Positions 22,007 to 33,075 of a DNA stretch of 64,000 bases are shown piece by piece; position 1 is the first letter of the stretch, and each line of letters opens with the position of its first letter. The stretch spans positions 1-64,000 of the forward strand of contig JAACJM010000138.1 in NCBI GenBank assembly GCA_013368315.1, in the 5' to 3' direction. A program made the translations under genes and the position numbers. The stretch comes from Tetrapyrgos nigripes (Eukaryota > Basidiomycota > Agaricomycetes > Agaricales > Campanellaceae). The notes beneath the pieces were generated by a model that was given only the letters and a program-made list of their open reading frames with translations, did no database searches and was not told where the DNA came from.

Positions 22007-24398
22007 TCAATACACATATCTAAAATCCCTGTTCTGTCTGTCGGTCAAGTCTAAAAACTCCTATAAACGTTGTTGACGTTGTCAAAGTCGGTCAGAAAGA
22101 GTGTATTTCAAAAACGCCAGAAGAAATCGAACCCACTTTGTCGACCTTGTGCTGCTCCACCTTTCCATCTGGTCCTATCTTTTCAATGTACACATCGTCG
22201 TAGGTGTCATCGTGTTCCTCCCTATCCCTCTTCTTATTTTCCCTGATCAGCAAAGACCTGATGATCATGACAATGGACATGCAACAGAAATAACAAATGC
22301 CAATGATAATCCATGGGACGTGGTTCCTGATAACAAAACGCACGTCAAACAGAATTAATCACAAGGTGAAGCAGACTGATATACCTGGGCTTGTATTTCG
22401 CTTGCCACATGAAAGGAGCAGCGGCGTTACCGATGCAATATGCGCAAAGCATGATGGTATTGGTTGTGATTCGCTTGGTATGTCCGGCGGTGACACTCGA
22501 GAGCCACGATAGCGACAATACTAATATAAAGCTTAGAAAACATCTCGTTCCATACAGCAAAGGATTAACTCACCGAAACCAGTGGTACCAACACCTATAT
22601 TCCCAATGTCGCTATCATCAGTATCATCGCCAGCGGAATCCTCAAAGACAACTCACCAGTCAACCATTGAGCAAACAGCAATCCGACCTTATTATTCCAA
22701 GGTAAGAAGTTGATCAAGAAGACACCCAACAAGTTGGGTATAAAGTAGACGAAAGCCACATAGGCCCTCGAGTTGGGAATACGTGCAGCAATCTTGACTC
22801 CAGTCCAAATCGTCACAATCTCGACGACACCATCAACGCACGCGAGCAGTGTGGTCTGTAAGTTCGTAAAACCGAAACTGGAAACGATAACTTTTTAGGG
22901 TTTGAGTGAGTACGAGGAAATGAAGAAAAGGGGACGCGACGAACTAGTTCGTTGATTGGTGAGCGAGTTGGGAACATTGTCGAGGGCGGAGAATAAAGCG
23001 AAAAACCAGGTTTTGTAGTCGAGGAGGGCTTCCTTCATTCTGTAATGTAACAATAAACAGCAAGAACGACGCAATGTTTAGCAAATCAACTGACTGTTCA
23101 GGCTTAAAGTGCTTGTTCTCAACACCAGTTTGGTTCTCCTTGATGCGATGAATGGCTATCGCTCGCTCCTCGAGAGTCAAGAACCAAGCAGTCGTCGGCG
23201 AGTCAGGAAAAAAGAACCAAAAGCACACGGAGCAGACGAAAGTGATCAAGCCAGTTATGATCATTAACCACTGCCACGGCTGGAGAACAGTCGTTTTGAT
23301 ATGCAAGACCCCGAAACTGAGGAATCCAGAGATGACTTGGGCTACAATGATTTGAATCAAGTGACGAGAATTTGAGCATTATAGAAAATGCGGGTTGGAG
23401 AAGGGCGGCGTACCGGTTCCATTCATCAAAACTACCGAAGATAAGCATGTCCGTCAGTATGCAATCGGAATTGCATCAGGAGGACCACTTACACCAATAC
23501 CCGACACGGATAGTTTGCTCTGTTCGTGTGTAAAACATAGAACTGACAATCATGAACCCAGCGGTAATAGAGCCTTCACACATTCCAAGAATTAGGCGGA
23601 CGATAAAGAGACCCGCAAAATCGTGACACGCTGCATGACAGCAAAGAGCAATGCTCCATACAAGAATGTTGATGCTAGACGAAGGAAACGATCAATAACG
23701 AGCACATAAGAAAAGAACAATGAACTTCCGTACCTCATCCACTTTCCAACTGGAAATCTTTGAAGGGCTAGGTTCTGAGGATACTCGAAGACCAGATAAC
23801 TGAGATAAAAGATGGTGCCTAACCAGTTGTACCTGTACACATGTCATTTAGTCAGCGAGGCGAGGCGAGCTAGAAGGAGAGGATATTCCGTACTGGTTAG
23901 TCGTAAGGTGGTTATCCTCTCTAAAAGATAAGAACGGGTGAGCTAAACGAGCAGCTATCACAGAGAGGAGAGACTTGCCTTATCCCCAAGATTGCAGAAC
24001 TGCCAAGGGTGGTCTTATCCATGAATTGGACCCTGTAATACAGAGTGTTGAGCACTCGCATGCATGAGAAAGGTTACTCTTGCGTACCAGTAAAGGGCTA
24101 AGATGGGAAGAATGTCAATGACATGCATAACCTCAGATAAGACAGAAACTCACTGCACATCAACGGCAGAATATGCCAGTCAATCTTTTTCCTGCGTCGA
24201 ACATGAGATATCCAAACCCCGACTTGAATCACGTATGGAGACTCACAGAACCCTTTCAGCTTCCTTGGGATCTAGCATCCCAGTGCTACCGGCGACAAGA
24301 ACTGCGGCAGTATCCACCTGCTCCGCCAAAACCTCGACATGATGTACATTCTTCTCATCCCTGAGACGAGTGTCGTATTTTTCATCCGTGTCCGACAT
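22007..24398 (-). CDS. MFS transporter, allantoate permease (DAL5)-like, copy 2
   Basis: Tandem paralogue of the preceding transporter with the same multi-exon layout. ATG 24398 opens MSDTDEKYDTRLRDEKNVHH. It continues with KKIDWHILPLMC, a 10-nt microexon (LYW), VQFMDKTTLGSS, LSYLVFEYPQNLALQRFP, FFPDSPTTAWFL, FALFSALDNVPNSLTNQR, IPNSRAYVAFVYFIPNLLG, GHTKRITTNTIMLCAYCIGN and NHVPWIIIGICY. The C-terminus, EFLDLTDRQNRDFRYVY, ends at a stop at 22007-22009. The cytosolic tails of the two copies are nearly the same (HDDTYDDVYIE), so the duplication is fairly recent or under constraint, while the N-terminal tails have diverged. The substrate is unknown. Confidence 0.85.
24088..24097 (-). other. 10-nt microexon in MFS copy 2
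   Basis: The minus-strand exon CCCTTTACTG lies between a tcttag acceptor and a gtacgc donor, giving MCTLYWVQFMDK. Same length and phase as the microexon of copy 1. Confidence 0.75.
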
Positions 24399-24479
24399 AA
24401 TTGGTCTTCTTCAACGAACAAGAGATGTCAAACGACTTCGAGTTTGGAAGGAAGGTGGTGGAAGCAGAGCAGCGAACCA

Positions 24480-24501
24480 AACTCTGTTATATAACAGAGT
24501 T
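24480..24501. promoter_or_regulatory. Perfect 22-bp palindrome upstream of MFS copy 2
   Basis: AACTCTGTTATATAACAGAG plus TT is a perfect inverted repeat centred on TATATA, about 80 bp upstream of ATG 24398. It could combine a TATA-like core with a dimeric transcription-factor site. Function is inferred from position and symmetry only. Confidence 0.4.
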
Positions 24502-24691
24502 GGATAATTTATATGGCTGTCGGCTTTGGCAGCTTTTATAGTCCCCAGCTGATAGGACACACCAACGCATGAGATCATCGGGTCAGGTCAAAGATAACGG
24601 CCACATGATATGAAATTCTTCCAAACTGGCAAGTTACAGGGGTTCAAACTTCAGTGGCTCTTCTGATACCCACCTTGAACGCAAACGCGAA

Positions 24692-24919
24692 TTAATATGC
24701 CTGGTCAGATGGGTTCCCAGCTGTCACAAGTGCCTGGATTGCTGGCATGTATACGGTGGGTTGAATGGTCTCGATGTGAAATATGCACGCACTTTGTAGA
24801 GCAGCTTGAAATTGGGAGGAGCAAGGCACTGATACTAGATAGGCGCGCGGGAGTGGGAGAATCATAGTACGCGAAGCGGAAGTAGATCTAGACCCTCGCG
24901 GCTTGCCTTTGTTTGCCAT
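24692..24919 (-). CDS. Possible small protein, 75 aa, unknown
   Basis: Open frame from ATG 24919 (MANKGKPRGSRSTSASRTM) to a stop at 24692 (NPSDQAY). The basic N-terminus and a mixed hydrophobic remainder match no known family. It lies about 245 bp downstream of the stop of the next minus-strand gene. It may be a chance frame. Confidence 0.25.
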   Translation of the reverse strand: MANKGKPRGSRSTSASRTMILPLPRAYLVSVPCSSQFQAALQSACIFHIETIQPTVYMPAIQALVTAGNPSDQAY

Positions 24920-25164
24920 CGGCGTTCTAGACAGATATTAGAGATAAGATTTTGCCATTGGTCCAAGGACGTACGCTGGCGCCTGAACGTATATACATAT
25001 ACCTGAACAGCTGGGCATAATGTACATCTTTGAATACAAGGAGCTTCAGAAAACTACATAGAACCAACACTTTGGTCTGGTGCAAGTCTGATGCCTAGAC
25101 CATCGGTTTGTGGATTTGCGGGAAGAAAACATGGAGAGATACCGCGAATTTTGATACCGGAAGA

Positions 25165-26033
25165 TTAGAGGTCCAAGTCCTGGTCATCAAAGCCGCCTAC
25201 ATCTCTCAGTTCATCGAGAGATCGTGCAAACAGATTGTCAAAATCCTCCTGTATGCCCAACGACGTCAGCAGTACCACTACATCCCGAACCTCTCCACCG
25301 GTGCTAGCATCACCACTAGCATTGTCCTCTGCCATGCCTTCGACCCATTCCTCCAAAGTAGCCACACCTCCTGTCAGCAAACTTTTCAACCTTGTTCTCT
25401 CCGTCTGACTAGGACCCGTTGACTTCATACCCTTCGCTGCATCATCCACGTCAATCTCCAAATCTACCCCTATGCCTTCATTAGGGTCCCATATCTGTGT
25501 CTGCAAAACGGATACCCAGGCTTGGTCAAGGTCATCCAGCCAGTCAAGCGCGAGGACTAGGTTTTCTGTAGTTGGAGGATAACCAAGAACTGATGACAAG
25601 ACATCATTGGTGAGGCGAAGCAGCAGCTGGGTACGCAGAGACGTGGATGGATCCAGGGGTGGTATGCGGAGTATCATCGCCAGAATTTTCTGTGCTGCCT
25701 GAAGGTAGTCATCTAGAGTTGGCAGATGTGTCGAAGGGTCTAAGCTAGGCCCTCAGTAGTAATGATAGGAAGCAGAGCAGTCGGGCGATTTCCGTTCAGT
25801 ACAACCATTTGAAGTTTGCGTAAATCAAGTCCGCAGCAGCCCAGGAATAGGCAGTCAAGTGTTATAAAGTCGCATTCTCAGGACACCATAATTTCGGATG
25901 GAGTAGAATTGACCAACCGCTTCTGGTAGCCTCGGGCCAGTTGTAGCAGTTCTTCTTCCAAATATTCGATGAGCCTTCGCTCCTGCTTCTGGCTGAGGGG
26001 TCTAACTTTCTGGGGTTTGGGAGGAGGAGGCAT
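25165..26033 (-). CDS. Conserved-looking protein of unknown function, two exons
   Basis: Exon 1 starts at ATG 26033 (MPPPPKPQKVRPLSQKQERR) and forms a charged helix ending QLARGYQKR. After an intron of about 170 bp, exon 2 resumes near LPTLDDYLQAAQKILAMILR, then LLLRLTNDVLSSVLGYPP, LDWLDDLDQAWVSVLQTQIW and an acidic C-terminus (GGFDDQDLDL), stopping at 25165-25167. It looks mostly helical and cytosolic. I do not recognise the family. The intron is longer than most here, so the junction is approximate. Confidence 0.6.
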
Positions 26034-26647
26034 GTTCCGAAGTGGGGACCGTAAGTGGAGTGACTGTAATATAAGTTTATTATGTGGATACCCAGCGGCA
26101 CAGCCACGGTTGTCACTTTGGCAAGAACTTTCACTAGCAGCACGTCTTTGCAAACAATATCTTACTGCTGTCCTCAGCAAACTTCCTGTTATGGTACGGA
26201 CGACATAGCTTTGGTCGGAGATTTGTCTCTTGAATCATGTCGCTCTCAACGAGATGACTCAGGATACTACATATTCCCTGGAGGGCAATAGGGAATATGG
26301 AGCTCGGAGGTCTCAAGGTGGGTCGTTGTCCCTGGAGGGATACTATGTATCGATTTGACCTTTTCTCGTGTCCAGCACAATCCTTCTTACACTATTTACT
26401 GGCTTTCTCGTAAAACCTTGTCAAGATCCTCGCTCGCCACCTAGGCACCACCCAAATACTGGTATGAACGCACTGGATTGCAGCAAGGAAATGAATCAGG
26501 GTGGTGTCTGAAGTCGATAACGGGGGCAGGCTAAACTCAGACGGAAAGCTGGCGAAAAATTGCTCTACGAGACAGGAGTCGGCTATCCTATGGACGCTCA
26601 GACACTCGCTCAGAAGGTCAAGAAAGGGGTGTTACCCTCGGAACTGA
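26034..26647. other. Divergent promoter region
   Basis: Lies between the minus-strand gene starting at 26033 and the CAP-protein gene. Short frames at 26134-26316 show no family resemblance. Regulatory DNA is likely. Confidence 0.4.
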
Positions 26648-26655
26648 TATAAAAG
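26648..26655 (+). promoter_or_regulatory. TATA box of the CAP-protein gene
   Basis: TATAAAAG lies 90 bp upstream of ATG 26738, a normal spacing for a strongly expressed secreted-protein gene in basidiomycetes. Confidence 0.55.
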
Positions 26656-26737
26656 CAGGAGCTGGAAGAATCCCTTAAGCAGTCGTAGCATCTACTCTAT
26701 CTATCTGAGTCATATCTTCTTCATCCTGTCGACCAAA

Positions 26738-27488
26738 ATGTTCCTTCTCAAACTCGTCTATGTCTTCACCCTCTCTTTAACTCTCGCTCTCAGCGCACAC
26801 TCAACAGCAATCGAGAGACGCGATGCAAATTCCGACATGACTCAATACATCAAAATTCACAACGACCTCCGCAAGCAGTGGAATGCTACAGCTCTCATCT
26901 GGAACACCACTATAGCCAATAATGCCCAGAAGTGGGCTAACAACTGCTCGTTCGGTGGCTCTGGTGCTCCGTATATGGGAGGTACGTGATTGACTTGTCC
27001 AGCATACAAAGACTCGCCTAATTTATGACATGCACAGAGAATATCTCCGCGGGATATGGCAAAAAATACGGCCTCTTAGCCGCTTTGCAAGGTTGGGCCA
27101 ATCAGAACAGTGAGTGTCCTCTTGGAAATATCCTTCGACTGCAACTAAATTATACTATCCTCCGCAAATAGGCACCTGGAACGCTAGTAATCCCAAAGCT
27201 TCTGCCTTCACCCAGATGGTTTGGAAGAGTACAACTCAGTTGGGATGTGCCGTCCAGACTTGTAATTTCAATTCATCTTCGGGCTACGATGCCAAGGGGA
27301 ACTCAGCGTTGTACTTCGTTTGCGAGTATTGGCCAGCAGGTAATATCGTGAACAAAGGAGCAGCCAAGCCATATGCGCAGTTCTCGTGAGTGATTCTAAT
27401 TTGCTCTTAATTTTGCTCTATGCCAACTGACCATCGGATTTTCGTCAGGACCAACGTCAATGCTCACGCTATTTCTTCCAGTCCATGA
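26738..27488 (+). CDS. Secreted CAP-domain (PR-1/Pry1-like) protein
   Basis: Small secreted protein of the CAP superfamily. The signal peptide MFLLKLVYVFTLSLTLALSA is followed by a putative dibasic processing site (ERR). The CAP domain shows IKIHNDLRKQWNATALIWNT, NNAQKWANNCSF, ENISAGYG, FTQMVWKSTTQLGCAVQTC and the terminal YFVCEYWPAGN signature, with several cysteines available for disulfides. Three short introns are apparent. Stop TGA 27486-27488 after NVNAHAISSSP. Fungal Pry-type CAP proteins bind sterols or fatty acids and can act at host or environmental interfaces; for this protein that is inference. Confidence 0.88.
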
Positions 27489-27778
27489 TAGCATTGAAGC
27501 CAGGAATGATGACCTCCGTTGTCAAGTTTGATTTGGATTTTCTTATCTATGGGGTTAAGTTGTATCTAGCTATCTTAAAAAGAGCCAATTACATGAACAC
27601 TTTTGACCTTTTCATGGGGTGCTTGGGACTTGATCTGATAAAGGTGACGCAGATGACATCGACCAGTGACCAGTGCCTCCATAGCCAAGAATTATTATGG
27701 TGATCTTTATTAGCCCGTAGGCAGCTACATGCATTACGAACTACTAGTCCCACATTTCCCTTTTCACGTCTTAACTCA

Positions 27779-29230
27779 TCAGCTCTTCACACCTGTGGCC
27801 TGTCTGAGACGAGATATCTCCTGCTCCCAATCCCGCACATAAGCAGTCTCAAGAACAACTGAAAAGTCTTTTCCATCACTGTGAACCTTCGGTGCATTTC
27901 CTGATCTGTGTTTATCCAGGTTAATTCACATCAATATGGACAGAGGGGGCTTCAGCAACAGCGCAAGATCGTAGGTGCAATCGACAACCTTGATGACACT
28001 ATGCCCAACCTCTACCTCCTCCAGATTTGCGTTTGGCATCTCGTTGGGGAAAGATGGGATGAGGCTGGACGGATCCGACATAGCAGCAGATGCTTTGGTG
28101 TCCATGAGGAGCCCAACTTTTTGGAGGTCAGGGCAGAGAACACGTTAGGGGGAAGAGAGCCAGAACAGTGGAAGATCAGGGCAGCGATGCGCCAACAAGA
28201 AAACAGACTGGAGAGTGGGCTTGTCGATTACACTCTTACAACAAGCAGCACGGGGCGGACCGCTCGGAAGGTCAATGTACTGTAATTGGGCCCAAGCCAA
28301 CGCGATTTCATCGATATCGGAGTTGGATAGTTTGACGGGGTGAGGATGGCTGAGCATAAAGCTGGTGATTTTTGGACACGCTAAGATTGTCCGAAAGTTG
28401 TCGAAGGTGACAAGCTCGTCCCGAGAGGGAAACTCTTCGATATCGCTTCCAAGGTCGTCGGTTGCAGGACACTCCAGCACGAGGTCTGTGAGGTTGGGTC
28501 CCAGGTTGGAATGACCTGGAGAAGATTTCGGATCGCTTTCGGCCTTTCAAGTCTCCTACTTTCGAGATTGAGGATTCGCAGATTCGTGAGACAATGGTTG
28601 GAGACAAATGGACGAATACTCGTGTAATTTGAAACCAGACAGGACAGATCTACAAGATGGGTGAAGACATTCCCACGAAGGCGAGTCCCAGTTTGCTCGA
28701 CAGCCACTCTGCCTCTGTAATAGTGGAAGGCAAGCGTTTTCAGCTGTGTTGAGCCACTAAGCTGGTCCAAGATTTCGGATATGCCCTCGAACGCGGGGAA
28801 CGTGATCTGGGTAAGATGTGGGAGATTTCGAGCGAGGACCAAAAGAGGTTCGACATATGTTGGTACGGGGCAGATGTCCATGTCAACGGACTCAGGTGAG
28901 CAAAAGCACGCAAGTATACATGGCCTCGGTCAAGAATCGCAGCTCAACTGTCCTGGGTCGACTGTGCATCATGGGGCATTGCTTTACACCTCCATGCATG
29001 AGCTATCCCATCCCAACGTGCGCAGTATCGGAAGCAGGGCTGATGATAATCGAATGCGTTGAATAGCATGAAGGAGGGAGGAAAAGTCATAGTGGCCGCC
29101 ATCAGTACCTTCTGGGAGACAGAAAGCTCGAATACGATTGCTGTATTTGGGTCCACTGCGCCATATCGATGGCATTTCCAGAGTTCCAGGACGTCAGAAA
29201 CACAGCGTGATGACTGGCCATGCATAAATT
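27779..29230 (-). pseudogene. 5'-truncated, frameshifted F-box family pseudogene
   Basis: Minus-strand relic of the MHPxLQV F-box family. Reading downward, family blocks appear in different frames: FSSLLHAIQRIRLSSALLPI, MHGGVKQCPMMHSR, LPHLTQITFPAFEGISEIL, IPTWDP (for IPSFAPN), DELVTFDNFRTILACPK, SNSDIDEIALAWAQLQYID, then VGLLMDTKASAAMSD and finally WEQEISRLRQATG. At least three frame changes and internal stops separate these blocks. The F-box exon is missing, because another small gene occupies 29275-29751. The C-terminal stop of the relic is at 27779-27781. Confidence 0.78.
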
Positions 29231-29274
29231 TCGAGACACTAGCGGAACGAGACTGAGAGTACCGGTGATCCTTG

Positions 29275-29751
29275 TTATTCCATGTTGCCCTCTATAGACA
29301 TTAGAATATGACGGAGCTCATAAAGAAGCTCGCCGGGCAATCTGAGTCCAAGCCTCCCAACGACTTCAAGAACATGGTGTAATGTTTGTTCGAGTGATGA
29401 AGGCGGTGATATCTCTGCCTGCGTGGATTTAGATACAAGGGGAGGGGAAAGTTGTTCAATGAATGGTGTAGGCTCTACGGCAGCTCCTGATCATGAGCCC
29501 AGCGATCGTCAGCTCCTAGAAGGCAGGCTGGTCACGAGCCTACTTGTCATAGCCGAGGTTCTTTTTTTCACAGGGACTACATAGTCTTCTTTTCCGACGA
29601 CGAACGTGCTCACAATGATTAGATCTCTGATGAACCAGGAACACGACGTCTCATCTCGCCGTCATGAGACCCCGGAAATTTGCTACTTACCGACAATGTT
29701 GATCTCCAACATGATGCCACCTAGAACGCCTGTGTAGCAGGCCAAGTTCAT
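29275..29751 (-). CDS. Small three-exon protein, unknown
   Basis: Found by joining short exons. ATG 29751 (preceded by an in-frame stop) gives MNLACYTGVLGGIMLEINIV. A 66-bp intron (29625-29690) leads to LIIVSTFVVGKEDYVVPVKK, and a second GT-AG intron leads to AAVEPTPFIEQLSPPL and HHVLEVVGRLGLRLPGELLY. It ends MSIEGNME at TAA 29275-29277, about 117 aa. The three exons keep phase, which supports reality. The N-terminus is hydrophobic (a signal anchor is possible). No family is recognised. The start is only 17 bp from the divergent membrane-protein gene. Confidence 0.5.
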
Positions 29752-29768
29752 TCCCCATCACCTCCGTG

Positions 29769-31538
29769 ATGCGTACCCCCATCATGAAACCAAAAGTCTA
29801 CCTGGCTGTTCTCTTCCTGACGTGTTCGGTTTGCAGTGCAGCTACCAATGTCATGGTGGAAGAAACGAGTGCAAGGATTCAGTATACCGGGAGCAGTGGG
29901 TTTTTTTCTCGCTTTTCCGATTTTCTTCCAACTGAGAAACTCTGAACTTGAATTACAGGGTGGTCCAAAAACGAACAGCAAGCCCTTTATCATGGCGGAG
30001 CTCACGACCAGACTCAGGAAGACGGCGGAAAGGCTGTTTTCACATTTACAGGTGAGTCTACTTCATCCTTAGCCGTTCTAGATTCTCATTCTATAGCATA
30101 TAGGAACCGCAATTTATTACTATGCATCCTTATGGCCCTTCGATGTTTCGACCGTCTTGACGCTGGATAATGAAGCTAGTCAGACTTTGAACCTTACCGA
30201 TCCTGATCAGCCCAATGCAGGGGGCGGCCCGCCTACTGCCGTTTCTGACATACGATGGCAGAGGACTGACCTCCCTAATGGCCTACATACGTTGACTGTG
30301 GAAAGAGGGACTTTTGTTTTGGTGGATGCTTTTGCGTACGTTGCTCTTCAGAAACCTGGAAATCTAGGGATTTAGTCAAAGTACTCCCTTCCAGGTACAC
30401 TACGGATGACACCAAGGATGTGACTGGGTACGACAATAGCGCCTCTGGGTCGCTTCAAAATGTTACTGTTCAAGAGTCTGACCCACAGATCACTTACACT
30501 GGCGGTATTTGTTCTATGATCAACATTGTCTTCTTAATTGACTGATCAATTTCTTCAGACTGGACTAAGAGTGACCCCGACTCCCTTTATAGCGGCGGTA
30601 ATCATGCTGTTAGTCAAGATGTCGCAGCCAGTGCCGTTTTCAACTTCACCGGTGTTGCTGTGTACTATCATGCCTCACTCTGGCAATTCCAAGTCACGAC
30701 GGTCCTGACATTTGACGATGGGCCCGAAGAAGTTCTGGACCTGTACGATCATTCGGTGCCCAACAGTGGAGGCGCTCCAACCGTGGAATCTGTCGTTCGC
30801 TGGAGTCGTGCTAACCTGGCCGATGGGCAACATTCACTCAAAATCACAACGGGGTCTCATGCCTTGGTTGATGCTATAACGTATGTAATTGGCTGAAGAC
30901 TTCATTACCTGTCAGTTGAATTTATTTTTCGCAGCTATACCAAAATCTTGGCTGACTCTTCAACGACGTTTTCCAACATTGAAGAATCTGGTTCTCCTAC
31001 GACGGCGTCTTCCAACACTGAAGCTGGTTCTCCTACGATGGCGTCTTCCAACACTGAAGCTGGTTCTCCTACGACGGCGTCTCCCAACACTGAAGCTGGT
31101 TCTCCTACGACGGCGTCTCCCAACACTGAAGCTGGTTCTCCTACGGCAACCGAAACACCTTCCTCAGGCTCAAGCCATTCGGCAACCATTGGTGGTGCAG
31201 TCGGTGGAACCCTCGGTGGTCTTTTGATCTTAGCTGCTCTTGCTGTGATCCTTTTCCGCCGAAGTCGCAGAAACCGAAGAATCCTGGAACTTCCAAGTGC
31301 TCATCCCACACCAAGGGATATGTCCTCTGGTAGACCAGGTAGGGAAGGAATCGACCCGAGGTGGGCCGTAGAGCCATTTGTGGTGGTTTTGGATGGGTCT
31401 GGAACCGCAACTGCGAGCACGACTACTGGATATGGGTATCAGGGGAAAGGGGGACAAGACGGTACAGTGTCCGCGTCTGCACCAGCTAATAGGGAGTCAA
31501 GTAGGTGGGAGCCACCGCCGCCATCGTATCATGCATAG
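29769..31538 (+). CDS. Single-pass membrane protein with two repeated ectodomain modules
   Basis: Type I membrane protein. A signal peptide follows ATG 29769 (in-frame alternative ATG 29784): MKPKVYLAVLFLTCSVCSAA. Two homologous beta-rich modules come next, each with W-[ST]-K-x-[DE]-x-x-x-LY-x-GG, a FTGxAxYYxASLW core, xVLTxD and a final DGxHxLxxxxGxxxLVDAxxY (about 30100-30420 and 30570-30880). A Ser/Thr-rich stalk with 12-residue repeats (31009-31146) leads to the helix IGGAVGGTLGGLLILAALAV, an Arg-rich stop-transfer and a cytosolic Pro-rich tail ending PPPPSYHA. This sensor-like layout is common in Agaricomycetes; the ligand is unknown. Stop TAG 31536-31538. Confidence 0.78.
31009..31146 (+). 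repeat. 36-bp tandem repeat coding for a Ser/Thr-rich stalk
   Basis: Four successive units of about 36 bp encode NTEAGSPT[TM]AS[SP], preceded by a degenerate one (NIEESGSPTTAS). The stalk is probably O-glycosylated and holds the ectodomain away from the membrane. Near-identity of units suggests length variation between strains. Confidence 0.75.
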
Positions 31539-31649
31539 GATTCTCTTCTTCGACCTGAGTCTGGTATTGTCGCTAGACCAGTGCTTTGTATGGCTTTTTG
31601 GGTCTTCTTACGAGTATTTACTAGTTCTATATTATACCCCTTAAAGTAC

Positions 31650-32545
31650 GTGTAGATTCCTGCCTCGTTTTCCTGTTTGACGGTTTCTCCTACCATTGTT
31701 CTATCCTTTTACTGTCCTCGACGCTGTCAATTGCGCCTCGTCTTCCTGTTCAACGGTTTAACCTACCATTGTTCTATCTTTTTACTGTCCTCGACGCTGG
31801 CAATTCCTGCCTCGTCTTCCTGTTTAACAGTTTACCCTACCGTTGTTCTGTTCTTTTACTGTCCTCGATGCTGGCAACTCCTGCCTCGTCTTCCTGTTCA
31901 ACGGTTTCCCCTACCGTTGAGCTATCCTTTTATTGTCCTCGACGCTGGCAATTCCTGCCTCGTCTTCCTATTCAACGGTTTAACCTACCGTTGTTCTATC
32001 CTTTTTACTGTCCTCGATGCTGGCAATTCCTGCCTCGTCTTCCTGTTCAACGGTTTAACCCACCGTTGTTCTATCCTTTTACTGTCCTTGACGCTGGCAA
32101 CTCCTGCCTCGTCTTCCTGTTCAACGGTTTAACCTACCGTTGTTCTATCCTTTACTGTCCTTGTCGCTGGCACCTCCTGCCTCGTCTTCCTGTTCAACGG
32201 TTTTTCCTACCGTTGAGCTATCCTTTTATTGTTCTTCGACACTGGCAATTCCTGCCTCGTCTTTCTGTTCGACAGGTTCTTCTGTCGATCTATCCTTTTT
32301 ACTGTCCTCGACGCTGGCAATTCCTCCCTCATCTTTCATTTCGATGGTTTCTTCTCCCGTTGATCTATCTTTTTACTATCCTTGACACTGGCAATTCCTA
32401 CCTCGTCTTTCTGATCGGTGGTTTCTCCCACCGTTGATCTATCCTTTTCACTGTCCTTGACGCTGGCAATTCCTGCTTGGTCTTTCCTTTTCGACAATTC
32501 TCATATCGTCGATCTATCCACTTACTGTCCTTGACAATCTCTACC
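31650..32545. repeat. ~74-bp minisatellite, about 12 units
   Basis: The motif CTGTCCTCGACGCTGGCAAT recurs near 31712, 31785, 31859, 31933, 32008, 32082, 32155, 32229, 32302, 32376, 32451 and 32525, a spacing of 73-75 bp. Each unit also contains CCTCGTCTTCCTGTTCAACG and a ctatccttttA box. Units are closest to each other at the left and decay to the right. Because 74 is not a multiple of 3 and units lack stops, long but meaningless frames arise (for example 31769-32437). It starts about 110 bp after the membrane-protein stop. Confidence 0.85.
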
Positions 32546-32900
32546 GATATACTTACTTGACAATGGCGATTCCTGCCTTGGTTTTTCCTTTGAGGGTTTC
32601 TCCTACTGTCAATCTACCCGCTTATTGTTCCTCAAGGTATCTACTCTTATCCCTCCATGACATCTGCAATTGCACCTCGTCTTTCCGTTTTTGATGGTTT
32701 CTACTGCCGTCCTTAGCTTTTGGCAGCTTCGACTGTTAGGCTTCCTTGACATTGGCAACTCCAGCTTTGTCTTTCCTTAGCAGTTTCCACTGCTAAGATT
32801 TGTCGAAGTTGGCAATTTCAGCCCCATCTCTCCTTTCTGATGTTTTCTCTCAACGTCACTCTATCTATTTTCTCCTTGACAGATTATACTGTTATCACGC
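32546..32900. repeat. Decayed continuation of the minisatellite
   Basis: Further copies of ttgacaNTGGCRATTcctgc / cctcgtctttcc / ggtttctcct are recognisable near 32565, 32665, 32750 and 32810 but at irregular spacing and with many substitutions. Confidence 0.55.
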
Positions 32901-32904
32901 CGTA

Positions 32905-32930
32905 AATACCAAAATATCCGCTCGACGAAT
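32905..32930. mobile_element. Solo terminal repeat of a miniature element
   Basis: TACCAAAATATCCGCTCGAC followed by GAATAG matches the right terminal repeat of the 107-bp element at 57498-57604 (reverse complement ACAAAAATATCCGCTCGACG). No partner end was found nearby, so it looks like a truncated relic. Confidence 0.45.
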
Positions 32931-32987
32931 AGGTGTCCGGATATGTGCATGAAAATGAGATACATTCGTAAAGCTAGATATAAGTTA

Positions 32988-33010
32988 ACGAGGCCTTTAA
33001 GAGGCCTCGT
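32988..33010. repeat. Perfect hairpin, 9-bp arms
   Basis: ACGAGGCCT and AGGCCTCGT flank a 5-base loop (TTAAG). The hairpin abuts the 65-bp dispersed repeat at 33011, so both may belong to one inserted element. Confidence 0.5.
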
Positions 33011-33075
33011 AACTATGTACAAGTACTTGTCTTCAAGGAGATTTATCGCAGGTCATGACACAGTCAAAGTCCTTG
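33011..33075. repeat. 65-bp dispersed repeat, copy A
   Basis: Begins AACTATGTACAAGTACTTGT and ends AGTCAAAGTCCTTG. It differs at three positions from copy B at 36135-36199. Confidence 0.8.

Noticed and set aside
31677..32437. 151- and 222-codon plus-strand frames in the minisatellite
   Set aside because: The 74-bp unit is not a multiple of three, so these frames just cycle through the same repeat. No start context, introns or relatives.
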